64,000 nt of DNA from Antitrichia curtipendula (lineage: Eukaryota; Streptophyta; Bryopsida; Hypnales; Leucodontaceae), in the NCBI GenBank assembly GCA_951230915.1, contig OX579636.1, positions 23,371,567 to 23,435,566 of the forward strand, read 5' to 3'. Shown in pieces: positions 14,110-27,007 of this stretch. Below the pieces are notes generated by a model that saw nothing but the letters and a program-made list of their open reading frames with translations, did not search any database and was not told the origin of the DNA. Made by a program: the position numbers and the translations under genes. How positions within the stretch are numbered: the first letter of the stretch is position 1; each line of letters starts with the position of its first letter.

Positions 14110-15877
14110 AGCATCTATAGTGGGATTCCCTTAAATTGATGCGTCAAGTAATAGCTCTCAAACAATCATCGCTCGCCATCAATGCTCTTGAAATCCAAAG
14201 TCCCCTACTATCTTAGCATTGAGAACAATTTTTCAATTCAAATCCTCGTCTTTGTAGCATTGTGACATAGTGGCTCCATAGTGCAAGTTATATGGCTCAC
14301 TTTCTTCTAGTTTCATCTTTATCAAATTAGGAAGGGCAAACTAAGGAGCTCATGCGCTTAATCCTTAAAAGACATTTCATATTTCCATTTAGTCAAACTT
14401 CATTAGTTTTTTATAAACAAAGTGCCTTGAGATACTTCCAAGGAAGCAATCTTCATCTCACATAAAGTCTTCTTGTTTAATTATGAGGATTTTTTTAAAA
14501 AGTTTGGACGGATTATGAAATTACCATGGTTGGGGGCATCATAAATCCCTATCCAACATGAGTTTTTTCTTCATAATTTCTCTACAAGAGGTCTTCATGA
14601 CTAGAGGAGCACTATTAAATGAGTTTTCTACTCTAGAAGAAAGTCTTTTTCCTCCCAACAAAAGGACATTTATAAAAACATGGCTCTATTTTGTAGTGTT
14701 TTATTTTTGTATTTTTTGACCTCTTCTTACTAATTCAAAGTCTCTCAATTCAAATATAAAATTAAGATTTTCAAGTTTGATAATCCATGCTAAATTTGTT
14801 TTTTATCCAAAGAATATTCATAAGATTCTTCTAAAGAAATTTCATTGGTAGGTGTATATTCACATAAATATAAAATTGCAGAAAACAATATTTTTTTGTC
14901 TTTGATTATGTTTAGGTAGATTGATCCAATAATAGAATCTTGTAGTTAATCCCTAAAGACCTAATGAACCCACTTTGGACTTACAAAAATTAATTAGTTC
15001 TATTGACTTCAAATTTTGGATTTTTGCATGAAACTTTTAAGATAGATTCTACTCATTGTATTCTATGTATGAAGCTTTATTGCACATCATTCTAATAAGT
15101 ATTGTAAAAATTATAAGTCAATTTTAAGTCAATGTCAAAGTAGGTAGCTAAAAGTTTGTTCTAAAATAAACTAATTAATTTTATTTGGTTTGATAGATTG
15201 ATAGTTGATTTTGCAATCAATGGAGGTTTTCAATCAAATTTTTTGGGAGGATGTACTTGAACAAGTTAAATGAAAGATACTATGGTTGGATTTGTTAGAA
15301 AATAAAACATAGATGAATATCATAGCCTTGATTTGGAAATGAATATTTTGAAGCAATTTTGAACCTCTAATCACTCCAAAACCTAAGGGGGGTATTTCTT
15401 GAGAGATTCAAATCCTCCCAAATTTTGAATTACAAATGTTACTAGTTGTAAGATTAAACTCTTGAATTTCAAAAACAAGGTATATACAACTTTTTTTAAA
15501 AGATGAAGTTCCATCTTTTAGACTTTTCAGCTAAAAAATTGTGTTTTCTACAACTTGGATAAGAAGATCTCATGTTGAAAAAAATAAGTTGAAAGTACAT
15601 AGAAAAAATTAATAATAAATGCTTCATAATCATTCATAAAATGTACATCAATAAGAAGGATTGACTAGAAATGCACATTTCTAACAACTCAATAATTCAA
15701 AAAATGATTGCAAACTTTCAATCCTAATGGTAAAAATGTTGTAGTAGGCAATCTTTCCCTAGACAGTGTTTATTTTTAATAAAATTTGTTGAACTTGTCT
15801 TGAATAGGATAGGATTATAGAAATCAAGATACATGAGGCCATTGGTTGAAAACATGGCTTTTTTTTTTGGCACTGTA
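14110..15877. other. AT-rich intergenic DNA
   Basis: I see no gene, no long ORF and no clear repeat beyond simple A/T runs. Confidence 0.6.
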
Positions 15878-17164
15878 CACTATAAGAAAACAATTTTTTT
15901 TTTATGTTGCAGAAAACATGAGACGGCGTCTTGTTTGACGCGGAAGTAATCGGCGTAGACGTCTCTTAAAATCCGTTTGAAATGACAGGCAAAAAACGTG
16001 CAAAAATCACAAAAAACGCGTCGTTTCCAAGCTTGTTTTTTCTTGATGTCACACATGACAAGATGAACAAAGGTCTGCAAAGGTCGACATGTGGAGGCCA
16101 CGTAAGCGCCATGTCAGCGCTACATGCTCGACCACTGCCACGTCATCTTTTTTTCCATCCATGCCATTGCTAATGTGGTCTTTGACGTGGAGCGGGAAAT
16201 TGTGACATGGTCACTGACGTGGAGGCCACGTCAGCTCATTTTTGTGTCATTTGAATAATTTAATGGTGTTTTTTGAGATGTCAAATTAGACATTTTTTGC
16301 AACGTCAAATTACACGTTTTTTCAAACATCAATTGCTACATACCCTACCTACAAGGCAATATCAATATAAATTTAATATAAATTAAAAAAATGAAATGAA
16401 CAAAAAAAAATTCTAAGTTCAACAAAAATTGAAGAAAACTTACCATCAACCATTAAGAGAATTTTTAATGGCCAAATGAAGGAATTACTTCATTAAAAGT
16501 TAATAAAAATGAAGGACAAAGACATTGTATTTATATCCATTCTCTGCCCATGGAAAGACAAACAATATGGGATAAGTAGAATATGGTTATTTCACTTGTT
16601 TACATGTCGATGTTGTTTTTGACGTGTACATGTTCTTCTAAACATAGAGATGTTGTTTCAGACATCTCGACGTTTTTGTAGACATTTCACTTTGAACACA
16701 ATTTTTTTTGGATATATCCCATATCAATTGTCTCTCTTCCACCTCCCCACCTGTATAAAGACTATTTGTTTTCATCCATGGAACACATCCATTTTCATCC
16801 ATCCATTTTTCTTTTTTTTGGAAAGCATACCACGTCACTGCCTTTTTTTATAAGGTCAATATTTTTCCATTGACCATAGTAATTTTTAGTAATTTATCCA
16901 TAATGAAAATGGACTTCATGCTGACGTGGCAGTCTATGTTTTTTGAAATGTCACAACAAAACATGAGCTTGTTTTTTTAAACATTGTTAAAAACATCTTT
17001 GTCTACGGTGACATCTACTTGTTTTCCAACTTAATCTCACACGTTTTTTGCAACATCAAATCAAATTCACTCTTTTGCACCCGTTCACTGCTTAACGCGT
17101 GACATCTCAGCAAACATGGCACGTTTCAGTCTAACGACAGCAAAAACGGGGTTTTATTATAGTG
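15878..17164. mobile_element. Non-autonomous CACTA (En/Spm-type) element
   Basis: The element starts CACTATAAGAAAAC and ends GTTTTATTATAGTG, which are inverted repeats beginning with the diagnostic CACTA. It is flanked on both sides by GTA (15875-15877 and 17165-17167), the 3-bp target duplication expected for this superfamily. The 1287-bp interior has no transposase ORF. It is rich in short CACGTC/GACGTG words near both ends, like the subterminal repeats that CACTA transposases bind. Confidence 0.85.
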
Positions 17165-17776
17165 GTAGTATCAGTTTGCACTTGTCAAAGACACCTGGCG
17201 AAAAGACTATAATAAAAAAACTAGGAATTTTGGCATGCATTTTGCCACCCTGGCAGCTAAGGCAACCTGACAAGAGCCATTCTCGCGATCATCCCGTCAC
17301 TTTTCCAGAGTTTTATCATCCAACTTCTTACTCATTACCTCCACTCTTCCTTTCATTGTCGCCACTTTGCACCATAGCTGCGCGGCGCCTACACTCCTTT
17401 CCCCACTCTCTTTGCCATAGTTTTCTTTCATGCGCACTGATTTCCACTCTCCCATCGCCATTGATTTCTCCGCTTCTTCAATTTGTTTTGCCATAGTGGC
17501 CATGCTTCGCTGGGAGGTTTCGCCAGTGTTTGGCCATAGGCGTCCTATTGCTTTGAATGCTTTCGCCAAATTTTAGTCGTAGGTCCGGCTATACGCAAGG
17601 GAGTGGTCTTCAATTGCTCATGTTTTTGTTAATGCTCGTCGTCAATTGTTCTTAGAATTGGCCGTAGTGGTTCCAGTGGCGGCGGCAAGTCTTCATGCAC
17701 GTTGTTTGAGTTCCATGCACTCTAAATTGCCAAGGAACCCATTGTGTTTACATGAGTTTGGGTCGTTTAGCTTTGC

Positions 17777-20700
17777 TTGCTTAGGGTCTTGCGCACTTTC
17801 CCAGGGTTTCTCTACACTTCACTGTGTTCTGCTAGTAGTCTGCTTAGGTTTTTTGAAGAGTTGTGTGGTATAGAATCCAATCGTGAAATTCTTGAGCAGG
17901 ATGCGGTTGCGAAGGTGGTCCGCGCTGCATCCTTGGAGCAGGCTGCGAGGAAGAAGGCGGAGAAGGCAACAAGAGCAGCACTGGAGTTGGCGCGCAAATA
18001 AATGAAGCGGAAGGGTAAAATCATGGAAGTGCGGAAGGCAAAATCAAGGAAGAAGATTGTTAAGTCGTACTTTCAATTGTCGAGGGGCGCGGGGGGTGGG
18101 CAACCTCTGTCGCTGGTGTTCGATGGCTCAATGCCTGAGGTCCCTGGAGCCGAGCCAAACTCTGCAAAAGAGTACCCGAGTGATGAAGACCGGCTGCAAC
18201 TGGGGGGTGGCAGGAAGAATACATCGGTGTATGTGGACACTACGGTGACGCTCAGTTCTTCTTCAGGATCGGGTGACATAATTTTGGTTAGCTCCAAATC
18301 TCCGCTCATCGCGATATTGGAGGACTCCGAGGAACTGGACAACTTGAATTTGGCACAAATTCCAAATGACTCCGACGTGTCTGACAGCAATTCCGATTTC
18401 GAGTCGCCTCCGCAGAAGAGAATAGCATGGAGCAAAACAAGCAGTCTCGAGCCCAGAAGCGCTACGACCGTCATCAGAAATTTCAAACATTTTGGGCAGC
18501 CAAGCTTTCATGGGCAGAGGCAGTGCTCGCAAGTGATGGCCTACTGCATAATTATGGTCAAATGCAAAGTGTGTTAAGCCTTTGAGAAGAAATCTTGCAT
18601 TATGGTGGCCAAGTTGGACACCCTCTTCAAGCACGACGGGAAGCGCACCGCGAGGAATGAAATGCCATAGTTTAAAGTGAAGGCCGGGGAGCATTACATG
18701 GCGACGAGTTGTAGGCACCGGAAGAACTTGCGGTTGTATGCAACGAAGGCCCCCTCTACGGTTTTGGAGCAAATAAATCATTGCACCACCTTGGAGTTAA
18801 AGAAAAAAAGGGTCCAATTCACTACTCTTTTCCAGCTCTTGTCTGATGGTCATCCGATGGTTGAGTTTGAGTCCCGCCAACTCTTTATAAATTCTTGAGT
18901 GTTCCTGATCTTCCATTGGCACATTGGTGCAATAGCTCAGGCTGGATTATGGCTTCATACATGTACAAGCAAGTCTTGGAAGAGACTCGTAGATTAGCAG
19001 AGTCTACAAGGTTTTTAGCAGTAACTGTCGACGAGGTCACTGCTGTGGACAACAACAGTTTCTTGTCCATCCATTGCTACGCTATGCAAGATTGGGTGAG
19101 GATTCCATTGCTCGAGTCTTTGCAGCGAGTGGAGTGTTCACCGACTGCAGACAACCTTATGGAACTCATCATATCGGCAGTTAGTAGCGGGGGTGGGTTA
19201 GACTCGGTTGCTATAGCAAATAAACTCTTGTGTTTTGGTGCAGATGGTATTTCCACGTTGCAGGGTGCAAGATTAGGAGTGATACAACAGATAAAAGAAA
19301 AGCACGCTCCGTTTCTTAATGGGGTCTACTGTGTAGCTCATCGCTGCAACCTAGCGTTCAAAGCTTTGTTCAACCTTGGGATCTTTGCTGACATAGAGAA
19401 ACTACTCCATATTTCATATGCCTACTTTTGCAAGAGTCTGAAGCGGTACTCGGAATTCAAACGGTTGGCCGAATTGACTCAAACAAAAGGTTTGAAAATG
19501 TTGAAGAACGTCCAAACTCAATGGGTGAGCTTGATCGAGCCACTTCGGCATTTGTTGTCAGAATATCGAACTCTGATCTACAAGATGATTGTTGACCTGC
19601 ATGAGAACGACAAGGCTGAGGTTAGTTTTGTTCAACTTAATCCTTTCTTTACATTAGCGATGAAGTCATGAATTGCTTGGTGACGTACTGCTTAGTGTCA
19701 CAAAGGCTGAGGTTACTGTTAATGACAGAGGTTTCTTATTCACTATTTTTTTAAATTGAGATACTTTCAGTGGAATGAGGTGTTTAGATCCATGTTTAGT
19801 TGCTTCATCATGAATAGGGTTGCTTCAAAGTTGCTTCATTGTGAATAGAGTTGCTTCGTAGTTGCTTCACAGTTTCAATAACAGAACTTGCAGTAATTCA
19901 GTTTGATTGCAGTTGTTTCAAAATGTCTTACTGTTATGTTCTTTGTATGCAGGCTTGTCTTGTGTTGTTACTCGATCCATTCACAATGCTAGGCATATAA
20001 GGCCTTATTCATTATAATTGTCCAATCGACAGATTTTGAGACTTTTGCCCTAAAACAATTGTATGGATTTATCCTCGAGTCGAGGATAAGTTGAGACTGC
20101 AACCTTTTGGCAATGAAAGGTTTTTATACATAGTAATATTTTAAAGTCTCAAATTTCCAAATAGTCTCAAAATTGAATAGTTATGACTGTTTATCTTTGA
20201 CTCGAGGATAAAATTGAGACTACTGTTTGTCCAAATATAACAAATAAGGCTTTATATGTGCGTTGTTGCCTCTACTTGAGGCAATTGACAGTTTAATTAA
20301 CTTTGCACAGAAGAGGGATGTTTACATCTGCGACTTTGTTGCTACAGTAAAAGTCTGCCAAGGAGACTTGTATCGTATGTATGAAGACAAAGGGACGGCA
20401 TACAGCTCCGATGAATTCTGGAGTTTCGCAAAACTTGTTAAGTACAGCCACAAACAAATCCATATTAAGTGGATCACAGATTTGAACGACAACTCAACTT
20501 TTTTGACCGTTGTATGCCATGGTGAGCAGATTCACGCTGAACACAAAGGTACACCTGTGTGCCGTGATGTGTGGGCGGCGTTGCTAGCAAAAGTGAAGAT
20601 AGAATGCAGAAGTAAGTTGAATCCTCGTAGAATGTCTTGAATTTTGTTATTTCTTTCAATGTTGTACACTAAGGGTTTTAGTTCATCTTTGTCTTGCAGT

Positions 20701-21368
20701 GTTTTGATGGTCGCCTTGCTTTATTGTCTTTACTAACCTCAGTGCAAGCTTGGGTGATTGCAGGTGCAGCTAGATTGCTGGTGCAGGAGTTGGATGTACG
20801 GTTTCTCGATCAACACGTTATGAATGCCTTCGGTATTTTTTATCCGTAGTATTGGTGTCAACCTATTGCAGAGGAGATGTTCGACTCCCATCTACGCATT
20901 CTGACGGATGCCTATGGGAATGGAAAGATCCTAGGAGAGGGAAAAAACAAGTGACTGGTACATCCTCTAATCAATTGTGACGTAGTGATATCCCAACAGG
21001 CACTTTTCAAAATATGTATGAAGTCCAAATCACGAGCAGTTATACTGCCGCCCTATGATGTGAACCCACTGACGAAAGTGTGGCGATTTCTCCAGAGCAA
21101 CAATAACTTGACCTAAAATTTTGGCGAGTTCCTCAAGTTGGCCGAAATGGCTGTTGTACATGTTCTGGGATCGGTGGAGGACGAGCGTCTATTTTTAAGT
21201 GTTGGGTTTTTAAAGTCCAAGCTTTGGAACAACCTAGAGGAACACATACAGGTTGTGGTGGGAATGTTTTCTCAGAAAATCTACACTCTTGATAATTTTT
21301 CTTATCAAAAAGTGTTTGATGAGTGGTTCCAATCAGGTGGACGTGGCCGGTACATGTCAACCATATAA
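17777..21368 (+). pseudogene. Decayed hAT / ZNF862-like transposase-derived gene
   Basis: A 5' part (17777-18001) encodes an Ala/Lys/Glu-rich coiled-coil-like stretch, followed by a basic KKIVKSYF motif and an acidic Ser-rich region (18002-18550). At 18554-18660 lies a BED-type zinc finger (CKVC...LFKHDGKR) with an in-frame stop after the second Cys. An open stretch at 18895-19671 carries the RNase H-like core, with VDEVT, FGADG and a CVAHRCNLAFKAL block. An apparent intron runs from about 19620 to 19952. The next exon (DPFTMLG...LLPLLEAIDSLINFAQKRDVYICDF) is split by a small inserted element at 19994-20258. The 3' part (20763-21368) has a dimerisation-type motif, GSVEDERLFLSVGFLKSKL, where family members usually have a second Arg near the end. 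In-frame stops near 18575, 18668, 20848 and 21113 make it non-functional as a full protein. Whether a shorter spliced product survives is unknown. Confidence 0.8.
19994..20258. mobile_element. MITE inserted in the hAT-like coding sequence
   Basis: The left end CATATAAGGCCTTATTCATT and the reverse complement of the right end CATATAAAGCCTTATTTGTT are near-identical inverted repeats. A second internal pair contains TTTATCCTCGAGTC. The element interrupts the transposase reading frame exactly between ...DPFTMLG and ALLPLLEAI..., which would otherwise be continuous. Confidence 0.7.
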
Positions 21369-22237
21369 ATAGCCCGGAGGCATGAGGGAGCAATAGACAG
21401 ATGAAAGCAGATCAAGTAAGTGGCAGTGCAATATTGTAGTGTGGTAGTTTTCAGGTAGTTCGGTAAACCCCACCACAGTGTTTTACTTTTTTTTTATTAA
21501 TCTACACTACATGGACTCATATCATGCGTATTGTTTTCAATGCCTCGGTGTGAGCTTTTTTGCCTTTGATCTATTCAAAAATGGACTTTGTATCATGAGC
21601 TTTCTATGAAGAGTCTCCAGCACAAGTTCCGCCTTGGTCTTGCAATCACATCAGGACATCACTGTCGTCAATCACCGAAGAAGAAGAAGAATTACAATCC
21701 TCGACCCTGTTGCAAGCTGCTTTGAGTTTAATTTCCCATCCGGGAATGCAAACTCGCGTTTGGTGTAGGTGAAGAGCTACATCAATGGGCTACGTCCCGT
21801 TTTAGCTCGGTCTCTATTTTGAAATTCGAAGGCTTTGGGTGATGATTTTTGAACTTTTGATGATGTTTAAGGTCTGGTAGAGTTCGGAGAAGTGTGGATG
21901 AGTTTTGGTTCGTGCGTTGAGGTTGATTGACGAGATTGCAAAGTTTTATGGAGTTTAAGGGGATGCTGCGTGTTTGATGACTTTGATTGTGGTCTAGGTC
22001 ACGGGTACTCCTTCTTCGCATCGCGTGTTCTGAAGGTTGATTTTGTTTCTTGCTGGTTGAATTTGCTTTTTGTGAGTTGGTTTGGTTTGGGTTTCAGCCG
22101 AAAGCCAAGTCACTGGTGGGCATCGCAGCCTGAGTCAAGCATCTCACTTTTCTTTATTCCAACGTATGTTTTTTAAATTTTGGGGGGTGACTTTTCTTGT
22201 TGTTTTGAAGGTTTGATTGTTTCATGAGCTAGTTTTG
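21369..22237. other. Gene-free stretch after the hAT relic
   Basis: I recognise no gene. The phrase GAGCTTTTTTGCCTTT...ATTCA appears at about 21551 and again at about 22379, so part of this region is duplicated on both sides of the 22238 palindrome. Confidence 0.4.
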
Positions 22238-22312
22238 CGATGATTGGGTGAGGCAAGGCGAGCTGCGATGTGAGCTCACAATCGCAGCTCGCCTTGCCTC
22301 ACCCAATCATCG
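22238..22312. repeat. Perfect 32-bp inverted repeat with an 11-nt palindromic loop
   Basis: The arms 22238-22269 and 22281-22312 are exact reverse complements, beginning CGATGATTGGGTGAGGCAAG. The 11-nt loop is itself a palindrome (GTGAGCTCAC) plus one A. The arms are much more GC-rich than the surroundings. It reads neither as a tRNA nor as a known attachment site. Confidence 0.9.
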
Positions 22313-23447
22313 TTGATTATTTACAACAAGTATCCAAAGATCTCTCAGTGCACAATCCAATTCCAATGACTCAATGTGAGCTTTTTTGCCTTTTTTTCTA
22401 TTCAGAAATGGGCTTTGTATCATGAGTTTCCCATTAAGAGTATCCCTGCCGATTAACATGGTCCAGAGTGACTATTCTTGTGTTCATTTTATTGCGTCAA
22501 TGCACATAGTTGCGTCAGATTCGTTACAGCTTTCTTGCAGTTTAGTCTAGAAGCAGTAATGGTATGATCGTCTTTGTCATTGGTAAGTGTCAATTCCACA
22601 TGTTCCTAACTTTTTAGGGGGAAAAAATGTAGTTTATTGAACATTCTTTGTGAGCTTTTGGATTTCTATTCACCATAGCATTAGAGGGGGTTTGGGTGGG
22701 CGCAGGTTCCTGTTTTAAGATGTTGGAGTAATACTGGCTGGGACTTTGCCATGGTCGAAATCTATGTGCTAACCTTGCTAATCCTTACTGTAGTTTTCTA
22801 CTTCTTTTAGAAACGTACTCATTTTAGCATTAGAGTTGTTTTGGGTGGAGTGCAGGTTTAAGTCCACGAGGAAAACTTGTGAGGGAATGTTTTTGTAAGC
22901 AACTTAGCACTAGTTTAGGAACATGGAAGTTTGCATATCGCCAAGTCACCTTCACCATTCTTCACTAGTTCGCCTAATTCACCCTAGCATTGCAACAGAC
23001 ATCGCCAAGTTTGCACTGAGTCTACTGTCTGATCGCTAAGATCACATTTGGTCCTCACAAATTTTCGCCTAAATAAAGCCAAGCCCAGAGAAGAAGTCGC
23101 CAATTAAAATGTCGGGTGTTTCAATAGTTTGCCATTGGAAAACTGTAGATGATTTCATGAAGTCGCCACTCCGCCACTCAAACTGCGTTGAATATCGCCT
23201 TTTCATCCATTCCAAAAAAATGAAAAAAAAAGCCTTGCATGTATCTACACCTATTCTTGTATACATCACCTATCCTAAATTTCAACCTATAAAAAAAATA
23301 ACAAATAATAAATGAAATTGACATCCATATCTTGATCTACGTCCTTGTCTAGACCTACGTTCTTGCTTAGACCTATGTCTTTGCCCTATCTTTGTATTAG
23401 GATAGCCACATGACTAAAAAATAAAGAGATTTTGCTTCATAAAGTTG
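22313..23447. other. Gene-free stretch
   Basis: I see no gene. It includes the duplicated GAGCTTTTTTGCC segment near 22379 and an A-rich tract at 23214-23310. Confidence 0.5.
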
Positions 23448-24938
23448 CACTAAAAGAAAATGAGGGGTTTTGCGACTACAAAGACCAACTGGTTTTTGGG
23501 TTGCATCGGACATTTGCGACTATTGAGAATTTGGAGCCTTCAGTCGCTATGGACAAGTATTTTAGTTGTATCATAATTACAAGGCGAAATGGGATTGTTT
23601 CTCATTTTGTAGCTTACTTGAAACTTCATCCATGCGCTTTATAACATGGTTGCTTATGTAGTATTTGTTGCCACACAAGATCGATCATTCAATCGGTGAG
23701 TTGTACAACTTATTGGTGACTCATTTGCAATTAATCTATGATTCATTTGTGACTTGTAGAATTTGTAAATTTCAAAATCTATAGTATGCAAAAATCTACA
23801 AAATGTAAAAATCCACAAACTATAGAAATCTACAAATTGTGGAAATCTACACTAGAAGAAAAACGTGTCCACTACAACCGACTGAAATGCAACTATATGT
23901 CCTATGCAACTGCCCTGCAACTACAATCCTCTATATTAGCACCAACTTTGACATAGTTACATTGTACTTGCAAAGTAGTTGCAACATGTAGTTACGCATA
24001 CGGGAATGTAACAAAAGAGTTGATGTGAGGTACTTTACATCCAATCTTCATCACAATTGTCAATGTGGACAATTTTACGTTCTGTAGAGTCCAATGTGTC
24101 TATCTACAGTTGCATGTAATTTAAATTTGATAGCAATTTAACTAGAATGCAACTAGATTGCAACTGGACTGCAATTGGATTGCAACTGGACTGCAATTGG
24201 ATTGCAACTATAGTGCAACTAGACTACAACTACATTGCAATTACAATTCGACTAGTGTTTGACTTGAAAAAACTAGCATGCAACTAGAAAACAACTAAAA
24301 TGCAACTACTATTAAGTCTTTTATTAATTGTCCCACATCAGTTGTCAAGAATACCATTAGGTTGAACATATAAGAATTATAAGTTATAGCAGTATTGTGT
24401 AATGAATTTTGATAATGAAATTTTAATATTTATAGATTTTATAGATTTTTACACTTTGTAGATTTCTACAACTTATACATTTCTACAAGTTGTAGATTTT
24501 TATAATCTACAAAAATCTATAAATATTTAAAGTTTAAGATATTTCTAGATTTGGCAATCTAAAAAAAAGATAGATCTGAAATTTAGAATCTACAAATCTT
24601 TGAAATTCAAATTTCAAATCTACAAGTCACAAAGACGCAAACTAGTTGCAAACCAGTTGTAAGTCAATCGCAAACCAGTTGCACATTAGTTGCAAACAAG
24701 TTGCACACAAATGACTTTCACATAAGCAACCAAATCAGAAAAGTTCATCGATGAACTTTCAAGTATACTGTCAAATGGTAAACAACTTTGAATTTTTTGC
24801 AACTGCTTTGCAACTCATGCAACTTAACCACTGCAATTGCGGGCTCCAAATTATCACCTAGTTGCAAATGACCTATGCAACTACAAAATGAGTTGCATAG
24901 TGTAGTTGCAAAACCCCTTGTTTTCTTGTAGTGTAGTG
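23448..24938. mobile_element. Non-autonomous Mutator-like element with long inverted repeats
   Basis: The ends are CACTAAAAGAAAATGAGGGG on the left and, reading inward on the opposite strand, CACTACACTACAAGAAAACAAGGGG on the right. The inverted similarity continues for about 200 bp on each side (shared words GGGGTTTTGC, CATTTGC, ATTTGGAGCC, CATTTTGTAG). The element is flanked by exact 10-bp direct repeats CATAAAGTTG at 23438-23447 and 24939-24948. Long inverted repeats plus a 9-11 bp target duplication are the Mutator-like pattern. The CACTA-like first bases would suggest the CACTA superfamily, but the duplication length argues against it. There is no transposase ORF. Confidence 0.7.
24120..24300. 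repeat. Degenerate tandem TGCAACTRGA repeats
   Basis: Variants of TGCAACTAGA, TGCAACTGGA and TGCAATTGGA recur about ten times, spaced roughly 10-12 bp, in the core of the Mutator-like element. The same word recurs in inverted form in its right arm (24640-24910). Confidence 0.75.
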
Positions 24939-25340
24939 CATAAAGTTGTAGTGTATAAACTTCATCTTCCACAAAATATGACTTCTATCACTTTATGAAG
25001 TTTACTTTAGACTTTGAATTAGACATAATGATATGAAATAACTATTTGGACAAAACCAGAAAAAAGAATCATAGATCTTTGTCAAATCATTGAAGTTTGA
25101 GTATTAATGAATTAAAAAAATAATGTTTTATATTTAAAAAAAATTTATGTGTGGTTGTCTTTAATTATACTGAACATTCATGAAAAATACATGGACAAAA
25201 AAGTAGTGTTCAGAAGCACCATTATATTTCTTTAATTTTAATTTTAAATAATAAAAGCATAGTTGATATTCTACTTCAAAGAGGTCCAGTTCAAGTCTCT
25301 TGGTATTTTGGACCACAAAACTATAGTACAATTCCATAAA

Positions 25341-26284
25341 TTAGCCCTTAAACGTCGGAGACTATGTTTTCACCAAAAACAGTCCAAAACTGCCATTTCT
25401 GATACAAGCACCAAATTTTTAGATAAAAAAAACATTTTTGGACCAAGTAACCGTAGGATCTTGTAGTAAACTAGTTTGGAAATATGCGGAAAAAATTTCA
25501 GAATTTTTCACCGTGTAGATTGCAAGATTTTAACGTTTGAAGTGACAAAACTCATTTTTTTAGCCCTGTAAAAATACGGGCAGCTGCACTTCACAAGGTC
25601 ACATTTGTATGAAACAATCTTCAAAATGATTGTGCTTCTTTGGATTCATTCTTCAAGGCAAGTTGGCTACATGCTTAAAAAATTTTAGATCATTTGGAAT
25701 TGTACAACATATAGAAAAAGTATAGCAAGTAGAAAGAAGTAGAGAATGATTCAACACACTAAATTGTTAAGAATTTCATTATAAAATTGAAAAATTCTAA
25801 TCCCAACGGTGGTAATATATTAATAAACAATTTACATTATATGCTTCTTTTTTTTCAAAAAATATTAAAAATTGAGCTAAATTAAGGACTCCAAAGTTTA
25901 TTTTTGAGTGGGAAATCCATAACTACCCACAAACTAGAGCACCTCATAACTTTCAACTCATAAATCAAAATGGAATGATTCAAAGCTTTTCAAGTATATA
26001 TAAATCTAAAGAGCCAATTCCAAATTTTTATTTTTGAAAAAACTTTTCTTTTAGATTTTTTAGATTTTTTTTTGGGCTGCCCATCGAGCATTGAAAATTA
26101 TAGATCATGCAATAACTTTTGAACAATGAAGTCAAAAGTTATGAAAATTGTTGGGCCTTAAAGATAAACCTCGTCCCCATATTGTGTGAAAATTTCAGCA
26201 AAAAAAAATAAAAACTCCATACACAATGAGCTGCCCAAAATCGCTATGTTGCCAAAAAAGGCAGTTTGGACGTTTAGGGGTTAA
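25341..26284. mobile_element. TTAA/CCCC-terminus element, copy 1
   Basis: The left end is TTAGCCCTTAAACG (a degenerate TTAACCCCTAAACG) and the right end is CGTTTAGGGGTTAA. The 944-bp non-coding body matches the copy at 60699-61650 in inverse orientation: CTGCCATTTCT, TAGATTGCAAGA, GGGCAGCTGCACTTCAC and AAAGTTATGAAAATTGTTGGGC all recur there. Confidence 0.75.
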
Positions 26285-27007
26285 ACTTACTTCTGTTCAA
26301 CATAGCGATAAACACCACTGTAAGTTTTTTGGATTTTTGCATATTGCTGATGTGGTGATCAACTAGAGTATGGATGAAAAAGTCTATTTTTTCTATTTTC
26401 ACTCTATTGATCCAATTGAGTTACATAATTTACTGAAGTAAGGCAAATTTTGAACCCAAAATTGGTGAAATTGGCAAAAAAATTACCTATCCTCTCTTTG
26501 TTGACTCTTGGACTGCGTTGGTATCTGACGACAAATCACCAAATACATTTACGCTGATAAACCCACTTCATCGATTTCAACTTAACAACAATCTAATTTA
26601 TCACAAAATGTGGTCAACTAATTTTAGATAAATAGATAAACACAATTCCGCGCTTCTAGCTGTCACACCACCCATGACCCGCTCAGTGGTTACTATTATT
26701 TTAGTAAAATAAAAAAACGTAGATTCAGAACTGCTTTTGAAATGGTCCACCGGCGTAGAGGCTGTTTATATCTACGAAAATGAGAGTTCTATGAATTTAA
26801 GTTAATTTTCATTGATTTGAGAAACTTAAGGTGTTTTTATAGTTGTGCAGTTCCACTATCTGCCCTGGCAGTAGTGTTTGTTGTTTCTGCTGGGAGATTT
26901 GTTCAGTCGCTCTCATCAGGTTTTCGGAGTTTTGAAGGGCGATTCGTCTTTTTTCTATCGGTTGTGTGAGTGGAGAGAGGAGTCGACGCTATTTTCTTTT
27001 TGCGAAA

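Noticed and set aside
17116..17569. Overlapping 126- and 90-codon ORFs on opposite strands before the hAT relic
   Set aside because: No similarity to known proteins, and they span the edge of the CACTA element.
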